Below, in pieces: positions 23,126 through 33,735 of a DNA stretch of 64,000 nucleotides. Each line of letters starts with the position of its first letter. Position 1 is the stretch's first letter. A model generated the notes under the pieces. That model was not told where the DNA came from. It did not search any database and was given only the letters and a program-made list of their open reading frames with translations. Source of the stretch: Cricetomys ansorgei (Eukaryota; Chordata; Mammalia; Rodentia; Nesomyidae); the NCBI GenBank assembly GCA_026225945.1, contig JAMJFZ010000181.1:2790001-2854000 (forward strand), read 5' to 3'. Both the position numbers and the translations under genes were made by a program.

Positions 23126-24479
23126 CAAATAGAAAAATGCCCATTAGAGTCACCAGCTGGTCCAGAACCTTCGGGATTTCTCCAGGTCTATCACTGGAAG
23201 TCTGACACGCAGTGAAACTAGGTGATGCTTGTTTACGGTGATGAAGATAGAGCCACAAGAAGTGGCATCAACTTAACAAGGCCCTCGCTATAAAAGATAT
23301 GCTCATTTGGAAGGATATGAAGTTGCACTGAACACAACACTCCCAAAGCAGGCACTCTAGGTATGAGTATCGGCTGGTTTGGTGTGTCTATACACCCACA
23401 GCCACAGAGTTGGTTTGGTGATCAGGAATTTTCCAGGCATGCTTTGAGTCCTCCGGGGGGAACTAGAACAGCACAGCTGTGGTCTTTGTGAACCTGTTCC
23501 CATGAGCTGAAAGTCTGTCCTGATATTTACAGAATGCAATTCTGAATAATCATCTAAGATTTCATTTGCAGATCATTCATCTCCAAGGAGCCTGGTGTTC
23601 TTGGCAGTCATTATTTAATTAATCCCACACTGTCTCTGGGCAGAAGGAGCAGGCAGGTGTGATCATCTCTGTTTTTGCACATTGCATGACTTGGAGGGAT
23701 GCCTGTTTATGAAGGGCCTTGGAAAGAGATGCTCCACTGTGATATTGGGTTGTATCTGCGTCTCATTCTTTCCATGGGTCTTGCAGTTGGTAGGACTCTA
23801 GGGAACTCTAAGTGAATGTTATAAATTGTATTCTCCATCTATTCCATCTCTATCTGCTGTCACGTGGTAAACTTTGCGCCCAGAGGGCAGGATACTCAAC
23901 AACAACATCCGTCAGTCACAGATCAGAGCTCCGGCAGTGGGAAGCGGCACTCCTTGGATCCACCACACTAAACCTGTGTCGTGTGCCTTTTGCGAGATGC
24001 AGACATCTTCACTGATTAAGTAATGGATGCATAAATGAGAAATGCCATAAAACAGCTCACACTCTGGCCTGAAGAGGTTAAATGAGGAAAAGAGAAATCA
24101 ATTTATCCAACTGATAAGGATGGTAAAAGATATAATACAATGACGAAAATAAAAAAAGTAACAAAAATATAATACAATAACAAAAACATTCATTGAATTT
24201 TTAGGACCCTCCCAGCCCCATTCTATGTGTTTTATACTTACATTTGTGTGTGTGTGTATGTGTGTGAGAGAGAGAGATAGAGAGAGAGGAGGGGAGAGAA
24301 AGAGTTATTGAATCTTTACCAATAAGGCAGAAATTCTCATTTTCCAAGAAAGAGACAGATATGCGGAAACATAAAATAATCTGATGGATTTTACAGAACT
24401 AGCAAGAGTCAGAGATGGCTTCCAAGACCTCAGGCTGAGCCACTGTGCTGTAGGCAGTACAAAGATAGAACCTTCAGCA
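23126..24479. other. No gene recognised; GT/GA tract and possible L2 trace
   Basis: Intergenic DNA with a (GT)n(GA)n tract at about 24246-24302. The flanks (CATTCTATGTGTTTTATAC and CAATAAGGCAGAAATTCTCA) could be one L2/MIR-type repeat split by the microsatellite. Confidence 0.35.
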
Positions 24480-24731
24480 GAGCGGCAATTCCGTATCTGC
24501 ATACATATCCGAGGGAGATGAATCAATATCTGGGAAAGACATTCGTATTCTCGTATCGATTGTATCACTACTCACAATAGCCAAGCTCTGAAAACAAACT
24601 AAACACCCACGGGTGGAGAATGGGCAAGACAATGTAGCATGCTAGTCAGCTTCGATGAACAGGGAAATTCTGTCATTTGAGACATGGTGGATGAACCTGT
24701 GTGGTATTATGCTGAGTGGAATAAGAAAGCC
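24480..24731 (+). mobile_element. Old mammalian L1, 3' region, first part
   Basis: ACTCACAATAGCCAAGCTCT, AACACCCACGGGTGGAGAAT, ATTCTGTCATTTGAGACATG and TATTATGCTGAGTGGAATAA match the well-known end of ORF2/3' UTR of old (L1MA-like) elements in plus orientation. No intact frame remains. It continues after the LTR at 24735-25090. Confidence 0.7.
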
Positions 24732-24734
24732 GTG

Positions 24735-25092
24735 TGTTAGTCAGATTCCCATTGCTGCGAAGTATGAACGATTTGCTTAAAGAAAGGTTTGTTTCTTCTC
24801 ACTGTTTCAGGGACTCAAGCTCATAGGCCCTGGGCCTAGTCCCTTTGTGGCCTGTGGCGAGGCCATACACCACAGTGGGAGCGTGTGTCAGAGGAGAGGT
24901 ATCCACATGACTGCCAGGTGAGGAGAAGACAGGAAGGAGCCAGTGTCCCAATATGCCCCTCAAGGGCATGCTCCAAGCGAACTTCCTCTAGCTAGACCCC
25001 ACCTCCTAAGTTTCCACCACCAGACTGCCATCAGCTCGGGGGTGGGAAGATGCATTCCACATGAGAACTTTGGGTAGCATTAAAGATGCAAG
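24735..25092 (+). mobile_element. LTR-like insertion inside an old L1
   Basis: The insert begins TGTTAGTCAGATTCCCATTG and ends CAAGCCATCACAACA, with inner landmarks AGGTTTGTTTCTTCTCACTG and CCCCACCTCCTAAGTTTCCA. It has MaLR/ERVL-like TG...CA ends and separates two halves of one L1. No exact short target duplication is visible. Confidence 0.6.
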
Positions 25093-25173
25093 CCATCACA
25101 ACACAGAGAGGAAGATTCTACATGATCAAACCTAGCCATGTGCAGAGGCTGAGACAGGAGTTCTTCATCTCAG

Positions 25174-25258
25174 GGAGAGACAGACAGACAGACAGACAGA
25201 CAAAAACAGAGACAGAGAGACAGAGGGAGACAGAGAGAGACAGAGAGACAGAGACACA
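25174..25258. repeat. (GACA)n/(GAGA)n microsatellite
   Basis: A run of CAGA/GACA units, then irregular GAGACA units, ending GACACACA. Confidence 0.9.
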
Positions 25259-25474
25259 CAATGGAAGAGAGTTGACCTCACGGACTCAGAAAGTAAACTG
25301 ATGTTTCCCAGGGGCGGGGAGGGCAGGGATGAGCAGTTAGGCAAGAAACATAAAGGCTCAGGTAGGCAGGAAAAGAAAAGTCCTGGAGGGTTCTCAACCA
25401 CCTGGAGGAGAGAGGGAAGAAATGACACTGTATTGCAATCTTATCTTGCTGAGAGTAAGTCCTCAAAGTTCTAA

Positions 25475-25539
25475 GCACACACACACATACATACATACAC
25501 GCACGCACACGTGTGCGCGCACACACACACACATACACA
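25475..25539. repeat. Alternating purine-pyrimidine CA/TA/CG tract
   Basis: All 65 positions alternate purine and pyrimidine. The centre holds a perfect 14-bp palindrome CGCACACGTGTGCG (25504-25517) and a CGCGC run. It is a strong candidate for left-handed Z-DNA. Confidence 0.9.
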
Positions 25540-25647
25540 GAGGACAGAGAGGGAACAATGAGAGGTGATGGACATGTTAATTAGCTTGATTGTGATAATC
25601 ATTTCACAATGTGTACATATATCAAAACAACATACTGTATGAATTAA

Positions 25648-25678
<31 letters not shown>

Positions 25679-25682
25679 CATA
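25648..25682. repeat. (TA)n microsatellite
   Basis: A long alternating AT run followed by ATACATACATA. Confidence 0.95.
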
Positions 25683-25919
25683 TATAATCAGTATTTGTAA
25701 ATTATACCTCAAGTAAGCTAGAAAATAACACTTAAAATAATTTCCTCCTTATTAAAGGAAACTCACAACCCACCCAAGTAGCGCGCCCACTCCTCTCCTG
25801 TGCTTCTGTGGATCCCACCTGCGCTAATGGTTGGCAATCGGAGTTGACTGGTGAAGTTTCAACTCTAACTTAAAGCATCTGAGTAAGGAGACTGGGCCCT
25901 ATAGCAAATCTGGAGCGGT

Positions 25920-27560
25920 CTGAAGGTTTTTTTGGGTATAACTTGTTTCCTTTTCTTTCTTTCTTCCTTTTCTTTTTTGTATTTTTCTTTTATTAAAATT
26001 AGATTTTTTTTTCCATATGATATATTCTGATTATGGTTTCCCCTCCCCACAACTCCTCCTTGTTCCCCCTGCTTCTCCTCCCATCCAGTTCCATAGCCTT
26101 TCTATTTCTGCTTAAAAAGCAAACAGTCATCTAAAGGAGAATAATAAAATAAAATAAGATAAAACAAAGAAACTGTAGTAGGACAAAAGAAACAGAAGAA
26201 AAAGCCATGGGGGTTGCGGGAGGGGGACAAGAAACATTTAGAGATGAAGAGACACACACACAGGAATCCCATGAAACATAACCAGAAGCTATAATATATA
26301 TACAAAGAACCTGTACAGTTTTTTTTAATGACACAAAATTATGATGCAAAGAGCCCCAAAGATGCCATTGAGCTCATTCTGTGTTAGCCATTCACTACTG
26401 GGCATGGAGCCTAACCTTAAAAGTGGTTTGTTCCTCCAGCGAGACTCCCTTGGAGAAAACAGAAAACTAATATTTCATTTGCAAGTGCTTTTCAATTGGA
26501 AAGTTTCTAAGTTTGGCATGGGGGCATGTGACTCCCTCTCCTCTCAGTTCTAGGACCCCACCTGGTACAGACCCCTGCTGGCCCTGTGCAGGCTGCCTCA
26601 GTCTTTTTGAGTTCATATGTGAATCAGCTGTGCTATGTTTAAAAGATCTCGTTTCTTCGGTACGGTGTCCTCCAATCCCCCTGGCTCTTACACTCTCTCT
26701 GTTCCTCCTCACAGAGTTCCCTGAGTCCTGGGGGGAAGGAGTGTCTGATGGAAACATCCCATTTAAGATTTACTGTTCCAATATCTCTCAGTCTCTGTAC
26801 ATTGTCTGGCTGTGGGTCTCTGTATTTGTTCCCATCTGCTGCTGGAGGAAGCTTCTCTGATGTTAGCTGAGCAAGGCACTGAGCTATGGGTACAGTAGAA
26901 TGTTGTTAGAACTTATTGCTACATTCCTTTAGCAGAAAAGTCAGATTTGGTTTTTCCCTAGGTTCCTGGCCTATCTAGTTTCAGGTCCTGGGCCACCCAT
27001 GCAATGTCAAGCTTGGGTTTCACCTCATGGAGTAGGACTTAAATCATCAGACTTTGGTTGGTTACTCCACAAGCTTTCTGCCACTATTACACCAGTATAT
27101 CTTGCAGGCAGAACATCATTGTAGATCAAAATATTTGTAGCTGAGTTAGTGTTTACCTTTCTCCTTTGGTAGTATGCAGAGTACCTTCCAGTAACATGAA
27201 CATTAGTCTGTAGGGGTGAAGGCTCCACACAGGCACCAGTTGGACTTCTCAGTGTCCAGGGAGTTGTATAAGTGTTATCTTCGGTAATATGACCTTCCCA
27301 TCATTAACTTGCTTCTTAAAGTGTCACTCAGACCAACAGGAGGTCAACATCACTTTTCTATTCCTCTAAATGTACCATGATTTGTTCATGTGGACACCGG
27401 CATTGTTAGCATGTACTGAGGAGGGGTACGGAACCTGGATATGTTGTTGGGCAAGTCAGGGAAGACTATTTTGTTTTAGAACATTTTGCAAATAGTTCCA
27501 AAAGAGCAGAGATGCTATCGGAGGTCTGTGTCAACTCCAGGATCAGGATGAACCCTACCT
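25920..27560 (-). mobile_element. Rodent L1 (Lx-type) 3' region, antisense
   Basis: The left end is T-rich (reverse complement of an A-rich 3' end). Landmarks in order are CCAGTTCCATAGCCTTTCTA, CACTACTGGGCATGGAGCCT, GTGAATCAGCTGTGCTATGT, CAGAGTTCCCTGAGTCCTGG, TTGTCTGGCTGTGGGTCTCT, CACCAGTATATCTTGCAGGC and GTAGTATGCAGAGTACCTTC, the 3' UTR of old rodent L1 elements read backwards. No ORF2 protein frame is intact. The right border is approximate. Confidence 0.8.
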
Positions 27561-28203
27561 ACAAACATGTGAAGGCTTGCATATAGGATGTTGTCACGTG
27601 GTGCATTTATAGATGGTAAGAGGGTTTGTGTCTGCGTGTGTGTGAGACAATCCTGACATATCAGGAGGTGGCTACCCCAGTGAAATCTTGAATCAAAGTT
27701 CTCTGGGCAGTTCCAATCAGTGTCAGCTCTTGTAAACCTTTTGAAGTTACTTCCCTCGCCTTGGATGAGAACAACTGAGCGTGTTTTTTGTTTTTTTTGT
27801 TTTTAATTACAATTTTGCCTTTGGAATCTCAGCCAGCTTAGACTGGCATACCATGCGCCAATTTGGACATTCCCCTTAGGCAGTTTTGAAAGAATTGAGT
27901 ATCATCAAGTCCCAATCTTATGTAAGCTGCCTTCACCTGCCTCAGCTTCCCTAGAGACTCTCCCACCTGCAGCCTCTACCTGCCCCCCAGTTCCCTGACA
28001 GACCAGTGGGTGTACAGGACCAACCAGAACACCAAACCTGCACCAACTGCAAATCCCCCCGAGACACAGGACACCTCCTGCATCTATGCAACACTCTTCT
28101 AGCTGCTTGAGCTTCATGCTGAGACCTGAGTTCTTAGTTCTACCCACATTGCTTTGAGTTCATCAATTCCTGAGATCCCGAAGAGGTATTGCCTCTCCTG
28201 TCT

Positions 28204-28205
<2 letters not shown>
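27561..28205. other. Probable repeat-derived DNA, family unknown
   Basis: The part 27900-28150 has a dense pattern (GTCTGTCAGGGAACTGGGGG when read on the minus strand) that looks like repeat DNA, perhaps L1-linked, but I cannot place it. Confidence 0.3.

Positions 28206-28242
<37 letters not shown>
28206..28242. repeat. (AC)n microsatellite
   Basis: A pure AC run of 37 nt. Confidence 0.97.
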
Positions 28243-28244
<2 letters not shown>

Positions 28245-28587
28245 GATTCTGTACCAGCGTTAATGTAGACACCAAGCTCCATGCTAAATAACTGCAGAAA
28301 GAGTATCAAGGTGAAATCAAAGCAGCATTCACATGTAGGTGACTTCTGCCACATCTGCGAGCATTTGATCCTCAGATCCTTTGCTTGGTCATCTCAGCCA
28401 TCAGGGTGCCTTGCAACTGAGACAATGACTTGCTCAGCCCTGCCAACCTTTTGTCTGAGCCCCTCCTGTTTGTCCCACTCCAGTCTCCGACACCCTGTGT
28501 TGCAGCAAAGCCCACAGCCTAGCACTTAAGGGCTCAAGGGCAGGGCCAGAACTGCCTTTCCCCTGGGAGTGAGGAATGAGCCTAGAG

Positions 28588-28752
28588 CAGCTATTCTCAA
28601 CCACCTCTGGGTCCAGACCCCTTTGAAGGTCTAATGATCCTTTCACAGGGGTCGCCTAAGACCATCTGCATATCAGATATTTACATTACAATGCACGAGA
28701 GTAGCAAAAATACATTAAAGGGTGGCAGTATCAGGAAGGCTGAGAAGCACTG
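28588..28752 (+). mobile_element. hAT-Charlie DNA transposon, URR1-like
   Basis: Imperfect terminal inverted repeats CAGCTATTCTCAACC (left) and GGCTGAGAAGCACTG (right) flank typical inner sequence: CCTTTCACAGGGGTCGCCTA, AGACCATCTGCATATCAGAT and ATTTACATTAC. An 8-bp target duplication is visible: GCCTAGAG on the left (28580-28587) and GTTTAGAG on the right (28753-28760), differing by two C/T changes. It is non-autonomous, with no transposase. Confidence 0.85.
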
Positions 28753-28760
28753 GTTTAGAG

Positions 28761-30777
28761 CCTTGAACTTATCAGGTAAGTGCTTTACCCTGAGCTTCAT
28801 CGTTCACTCCCACAGGCTCCTCTCACACCCACATCCCCCTTGCCCATCCCATCTCAGTCTTGCTCCGGGCAGCAGGATTAGATCTACCTAATCACCAGAA
28901 TGATGCTTGTGTTCAGAACTACGAGGGACATTTTCCTGTAAGCGCCACTCGGGGAGAATTCTCACACAGGGGAGTTTTCACAATGAAAATATGGCTGCAG
29001 CGAAGTCGCCAGCCTGAGGCATGTTCAGGAAACACCAGTGACTCACTCATCAGCAGGTAACTGTGGCCAGGATGGTGGATATAGGACTATTTAGTGAGCC
29101 TTCAAAGCCACATGCAAAGTCATTTCTTCCTGGATTTAAATGCTACCTTTATCCCAGCTGCTCTCCTGCTGCTGCATGAGATGAGGGGGAGCTTAATAAC
29201 CTAGGATGTGTTGAATCAGCTCCTGTGACAAGAGAGATAACAAATGTGACTCAGAAGGTGAAAGGAACAGGGCTTGCAAATAAGTCTGCGAGATGGTTTC
29301 TTCTGTGGATGGAGCACAGAGCGTCACGTCACGTGGCGAGGATCCATCTTTGTAAGCTGCTTTCCTGCTTCAGAACGAGGATGAATGATAAGGACTCGCA
29401 CCAGGGACTCACTGCTGTGTGTTTAGGGAGAAGAAAACTAATACCCTTTCTAGTTTGGTAATGAAGGGGATTGAAATGTGCTATCAGACTGCTTCTGAAG
29501 AAGCAGCAATGGATGCAGACTAACCTGGACCTATCTACAAGTCGTATAAAAATCATGGTTAGAGATGTCTGAGTTTTATGAGTTGATGTGATTTAAGCAT
29601 ATTAAGATAATTGGAGATGTCAGTCTATTATTTTGGCAGAAGAAAACATTAAGGTATGCCGCAGAGTTCGTTAAAGAAACGTAATCAGAGAATGGCGTCA
29701 CTCGTAAAATCGCGACCAGAGCCAATGGGAAAGTTTAAGGTTTGCACCGTGGTGCTGATTTCTCCAAACTGAGAAAGATGCAGAGTATGAACTTGGGCTT
29801 TTGACAGGAAACGAAAAGAAAAGAAAAAGAAAAAAAAGAAAAGTCACAGAGATAGTTATCCTGGCTGGCTGGGGTTTAAGTACCGGGCGCCCGTCGCCCA
29901 CCGTGTCCTCACTCTAAATTCTCTCGTTCTCTTGATACATATGGTGCACTTGCTCACTCGCTCTTTCTTTCCCCCTCTCCTTCTTTCTCCTCTCCCCCCC
30001 ACCTCCCGCCCCTGTGCTGTTTCTGCTTATTTTGTGTTTGATCTTGAATCTCTCCACATCCAGTTTCCCCTGTCTGGCTTTGGAATCCTTTTTGGATGCT
30101 GATGTTTCCTGGGATTTTTCTGCTCTTGTTGTGCATTCAGAGGGGCAGTCACCCATAACCTCTAAATTCACCCGCTGTGGAGTGAGCCTCCAGCGCAGTG
30201 CTCCCCAGGGTATGTGACTTCTCCCCTGTCTTAGCTGCAAACAGCTCCCCTGACGCACAGCCTATTAGACCCGCTTCTTGTGGATTCAGAACTAGCTTGG
30301 GTTTAGCTACTATCAAACGTAGCTACTCCGTGAGCAAATATTATTGCATACAAGCAAACAATATGTTTTCTTCATACCCAGGGTAGTTTCTCTGTTTTGT
30401 GTGCGGGTTTCTCTCTAGTATGTGCGGGTCCTCTGAGCAGCACACTGGGGCGCCTGCTCTAAAAGGAGGCTGTGCCGCACCTCAGCTGCAGGAAATATCT
30501 GTGGTGACAAGGCTTTCACTGGGGCAGTAGCTACTCACATTAGGTTTTGGTTTTCAAAAATATTGTTAAAATTCAAATGTCACTTAATGTTTGAAACCCC
30601 TGCCCCCATTCATATCTGCCTGAAAAAAAAAAAAAAACTCCATTGGGAATACATAGCTATTGTATGAAAACAAATGAGTCACCATCCCAGACAGGATAGT
30701 CAGGGATGTGCCAGCCAGAACTTCTCAGCTCTCTGGTTAAAAGAAAATGAAAATAAAAAACAAAACACCTCCCTCGG
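28761..30777. other. No gene recognised
   Basis: Intergenic DNA. A purine-rich block lies at about 29810-29845 and a pyrimidine-rich block at 29957-30008. Short frames only. Confidence 0.45.
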
Positions 30778-30870
30778 GATAGGGCTGTAGATAAGTGGAA
30801 CACTTGTCTAGTGTGCGAGAGGCCTTGGGCTCCATCCCCTGCGCAGGAGAAAACAAAACAAAGATGAAAA
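30778..30870 (+). mobile_element. ID-type SINE
   Basis: GATAGGGCTGTAGATAAGTG, AACACTTGTCTAGTGTGCGA and GAGGCCTTGGGCTCCATCCC are followed by an A-rich tail with AAAACAAAACAAAG. Confidence 0.75.
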
Positions 30871-31700
30871 CAACCTCCTTCACATCTTCCTTACCCTCCA
30901 AGGAGCTCCGAAAGAGGGATCCAGGCCTTGGGCACAGAGAATCACGCCTGTGGGTCTTTAACGATCCCCGCCCTGTGTTTGGTTTCAGTGACTTGCTTGT
31001 TGAAAACCATGTTTTGTGATTGTCCAAATCCTCGTGCTTATCAGTCATTACTGATGCAATAGGATGAATGATAATGACATCTTCCTAATTCTGGATCCAG
31101 GTTTGATGGGCTCTCACAGAATGGCATTCATTTGAGATGAGCCCGTCTTGGCTGAACTGTTTTATATTGCTCCCGTGCTCTCCTCAATAGCACTTTTGTT
31201 TATTTTGCTTCTCTGTGTTTGCTCAACAATACCAGCTCCTTATAAGTGCCTTGTTGAGGTCTGAGTAGAACAAATTAAAAGTGTCTGTGAGTACACTGTG
31301 CTGAACCCATTTCTTATCCTTTCTGACACACGATAAGAAATACTTTAAGAAGATATTCGTAACCTCCTAAGTACTATTTGTGCTAACAACTGTGGCTAGA
31401 TATTGTTGTTGTAATAGTGAAATCAATAAGAGCATCTAAAATTAGGTCACACAGTATCCAGCAGCTAGAATGATGCTGCTGATTTGGCACAAGACAGTGG
31501 TTTTTGGCTGTGAGCTTTGCCTTTAACAGTGGAGTCATCTCTCCAGCCAGAGACAGTTTTTTGAAGTCTCGTATCTCAAAAAATTCCTGCTCCCTTTTCC
31601 CATGGGTTGATATTTCAGAGAACTGCAATCTTCATGGCTTCTAATATAGTCCCCACCCCAAATTTCCACAACCTACAGATTCAGGATGAAAATCCTCAAT
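30871..31700. other. No gene recognised; SINE head remnant
   Basis: Near 31500-31553, CCTTTAACAGTGGAGTCATC and TCTCCAGCC look like the reverse of a B2 head. The remainder is unassigned. Confidence 0.4.
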
Positions 31701-31726
31701 TTTTTTTTTTAAAGATTTATTTATTA

Positions 31727-31899
31727 GCCAGTTTCGTGGTACATGCCTTTAATACCAACACTCGGGAGGGAGAGGTAGATGGATCTCTGATTTTGAGACT
31801 AGCCTGGTCTACAGAACAAGTACCAGGATAGCCAGAGCTACATAGGGAAACCATGTCTCTTCCCCTACCCCCCCAAAAAGAAAACAAGAAAGAAAAAAC
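31727..31899 (+). mobile_element. B1 SINE nested in a B3
   Basis: GCCAGTTTCGTGGTACATGC, CTTTAATACCAACACTCGGG, GAGACTAGCCTGGTCTACAG and an A-rich tail. A perfect 15-bp target duplication (AAGATTTATTTATTA) flanks it at 31712-31726 and 31900-31914. Confidence 0.92.
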
Positions 31900-31917
31900 A
31901 AGATTTATTTATTATTG

Positions 31918-31921
<4 letters not shown>

Positions 31922-31957
<36 letters not shown>
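31922..31957. repeat. (GT)18 microsatellite
   Basis: A pure GT run inside the antisense B3. Confidence 0.97.
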
Positions 31958-31960
<3 letters not shown>

Positions 31961-32459
31961 CAAGTGAGTGCAGTGCTTGAGGAAACCACAAGAGGGCATA
32001 GTTACAGGTGTTTGTGAAGTACCATGCGGTTGCTAGGAAACTGAATTGCTCTTGCAGAAAGTTGGTGCCTTGGTTATGCACTCTCTAGCCCCTAAAAGCC
32101 TTATCGTAATGACTATCCTGGGGCTTGGGAGTGACCACGTTTTTATTGTGGGCTCAGTCATGTGGCAGACTGCCTACAACTTTCCAACTCTCAGAATTGT
32201 GAAAGAAGCAGGCCCTAGCTGCCAGCTAGGGGAGAGAGGGGCGGGGCCTAGTGCCTTCTATTATCTGCGATTGTTGGAGGAGCTCTAGGCACAACTCATC
32301 CTGAAAATGGACCATAATGATTTATTTCTTACAACATAAAGAGATGACAGGAACTCTACTTCTCTGCGTTTCTCAGATGTGGTCAAGGAACCAGGACCTT
32401 CATTGTCACTGGGAGAGAGGCAAAATTTCAGGCTCTCCTCAGGCTGGTATTTAGATGGT

Positions 32460-32755
32460 GTCTTAGTTTCTTTCTGTTACTGTAATAAAGCACCAGGGCC
32501 AAGGCAACCTGTAGAAGGAAGTATTTTATTGGAGCTTATGAGTCCAGAGAGATGAGAGTTTATCATGGAGGGGAGGTGACAGGCATGGTGGCTGTAGGAA
32601 GCTGACTGCTAACATCTTGAATTGCAAGCATAAAGAAGAGAGAGGTGACTGGGAATGGTGCGAGACTTTGTTCCCCAATCAGCACCACTTGGAACTGTGT
32701 ATCCAAATGTCAGAGCCTATGGGGGCCGTTCTTTTGTAAACCACTACAGAGAGGG
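32460..32755 (+). mobile_element. Rodent LTR-like repeat
   Basis: TGTCTTAGTTTCTTTCTGTT and ACTGTAATAAAGCACCAGGG open it, and GAGCCTATGGGGGCCGTTCT with AAACCACTACA close it, TG...CA ends of the same family as 20575-20970. The inner part is shortened and diverged. Confidence 0.6.
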
Positions 32756-33516
32756 GTCCAGCTACTTGTTTCACAAGCTTTCCAGGCGATGCTGAGGGCT
32801 GAGGACCACTGCTCCATGTGTGCATGTGTTAAAATCTCCGGAGATTAAAATACATGTCATCACTGTATATGATGTGATGTGCACGTGCATCACATAGTAC
32901 TGCCATATGACTTCTGGGACATAAAAAAAGGAAGTTTCTAGAACTGAAAAGTACATCAAGTTTCTATCTATGGGAGAGGTGCCCCTACAACCCAATGCAC
33001 CTCTGAGGAAGCCAGTGATGGTAGCTGACTAAGGTCGCTCTTGCAAACTTGGGACAGACGTAGACATCTCTAATGGGCCTCTGCAAGACAATATGAATAA
33101 TTAGTCAGAGAATTCAGAGCTGTAGGCTGGACATAGTAAACCCAACCTCTATAGAGAATATTTTAACCCAGAGATAAATTTGGCATTTCATGTACATAGC
33201 ATATTATGAACCGTTTCTTAATTAGTTGCCTTGACATCAACAGTCCACATGATCATCTGTAAGAACAGTCAGAGAGATTCTTGGAATTATGACATAGTAA
33301 CAGATGCTTACACTTCGTTGAGCATTCAGATAAAACATAGCAAGTCATTTTCAACCATTGTTTCAAAACTCATTGCCAGAAGAGTGAATCTTCAAAAGGC
33401 TGATAAGAGGGGTGTAAAAAAAATAAGGATTTGAGTCAATTTTACAGCTTAAGTTGTCTGCAATTAATTCCTTTTGCTTATAGTCTCAGAAATTTAGTGC
33501 ATTCAAAAAATGAAGA
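32756..33516. other. No gene recognised
   Basis: Intergenic DNA with no clear signals. Confidence 0.45.
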
Positions 33517-33735
33517 CGGACTGGGAAGATGACTTAGCAGTTAAGAGCACTGGCTGCTCTTGCAGAGGACCTGGGTTCAGTTTGCAGCTCCCATATGGAG
33601 GCTCACAGCCATCTGTAACTCCAGTTCAGGAGATCCAGTGTCCTCTTCCGACCTCCATGAGCACGAGGCACACATGTGGTGCACATACATGCACCCAGGC
33701 AAAAATTCATACACACAAAATAAATATAATTTTTT
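33517..33735 (+). mobile_element. B2/B3 SINE
   Basis: AGACGGACTGGGAAGATGAC, AGCAGTTAAGAGCACTGGCT, GAGGACCTGGGTTCAGTTTG and a B3-type 3' part (GTGGTGCACATACATGCACC, then AAAATTCATACACACAAAAT). Almost full length. Confidence 0.88.

Larger units (their letters stand above)
25093..25735 (+). mobile_element. Old mammalian L1, 3' end, second part
   Basis: GGACTCAGAAAGTAAACTGA, then ATTAGCTTGATTGTGATAAT, CATTTCACAATGTGTACATA and TATCAAAACAACATACTGTA end with TTATACCTCAAGTAAGCTAG. This is the typical 3' end of an L1MA-type element. Microsatellites (GACA 25174-25258, CA/CG 25475-25539, TA 25648-25675) expanded within it. Confidence 0.75.
31701..32095 (-). mobile_element. B2/B3 SINE, antisense, split by a B1
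   Basis: The T-rich and AAGATTTATTTATTA left part is the reverse of the SINE tail. After the nested B1, the body continues with a GT tract (31922-31957), CACAAGAGGGCATAGTTACA, CATGCGGTTGCTAGGAAACT and the head remnant ATGCACTCTCTAGCCCC. Confidence 0.75.

Noticed and set aside
29880..29905. CpG island promoter
   Set aside because: Only a few CG-rich bases (CCGGGCGCCCGTCGCC) occur; the surroundings are not CpG-dense over a useful length.
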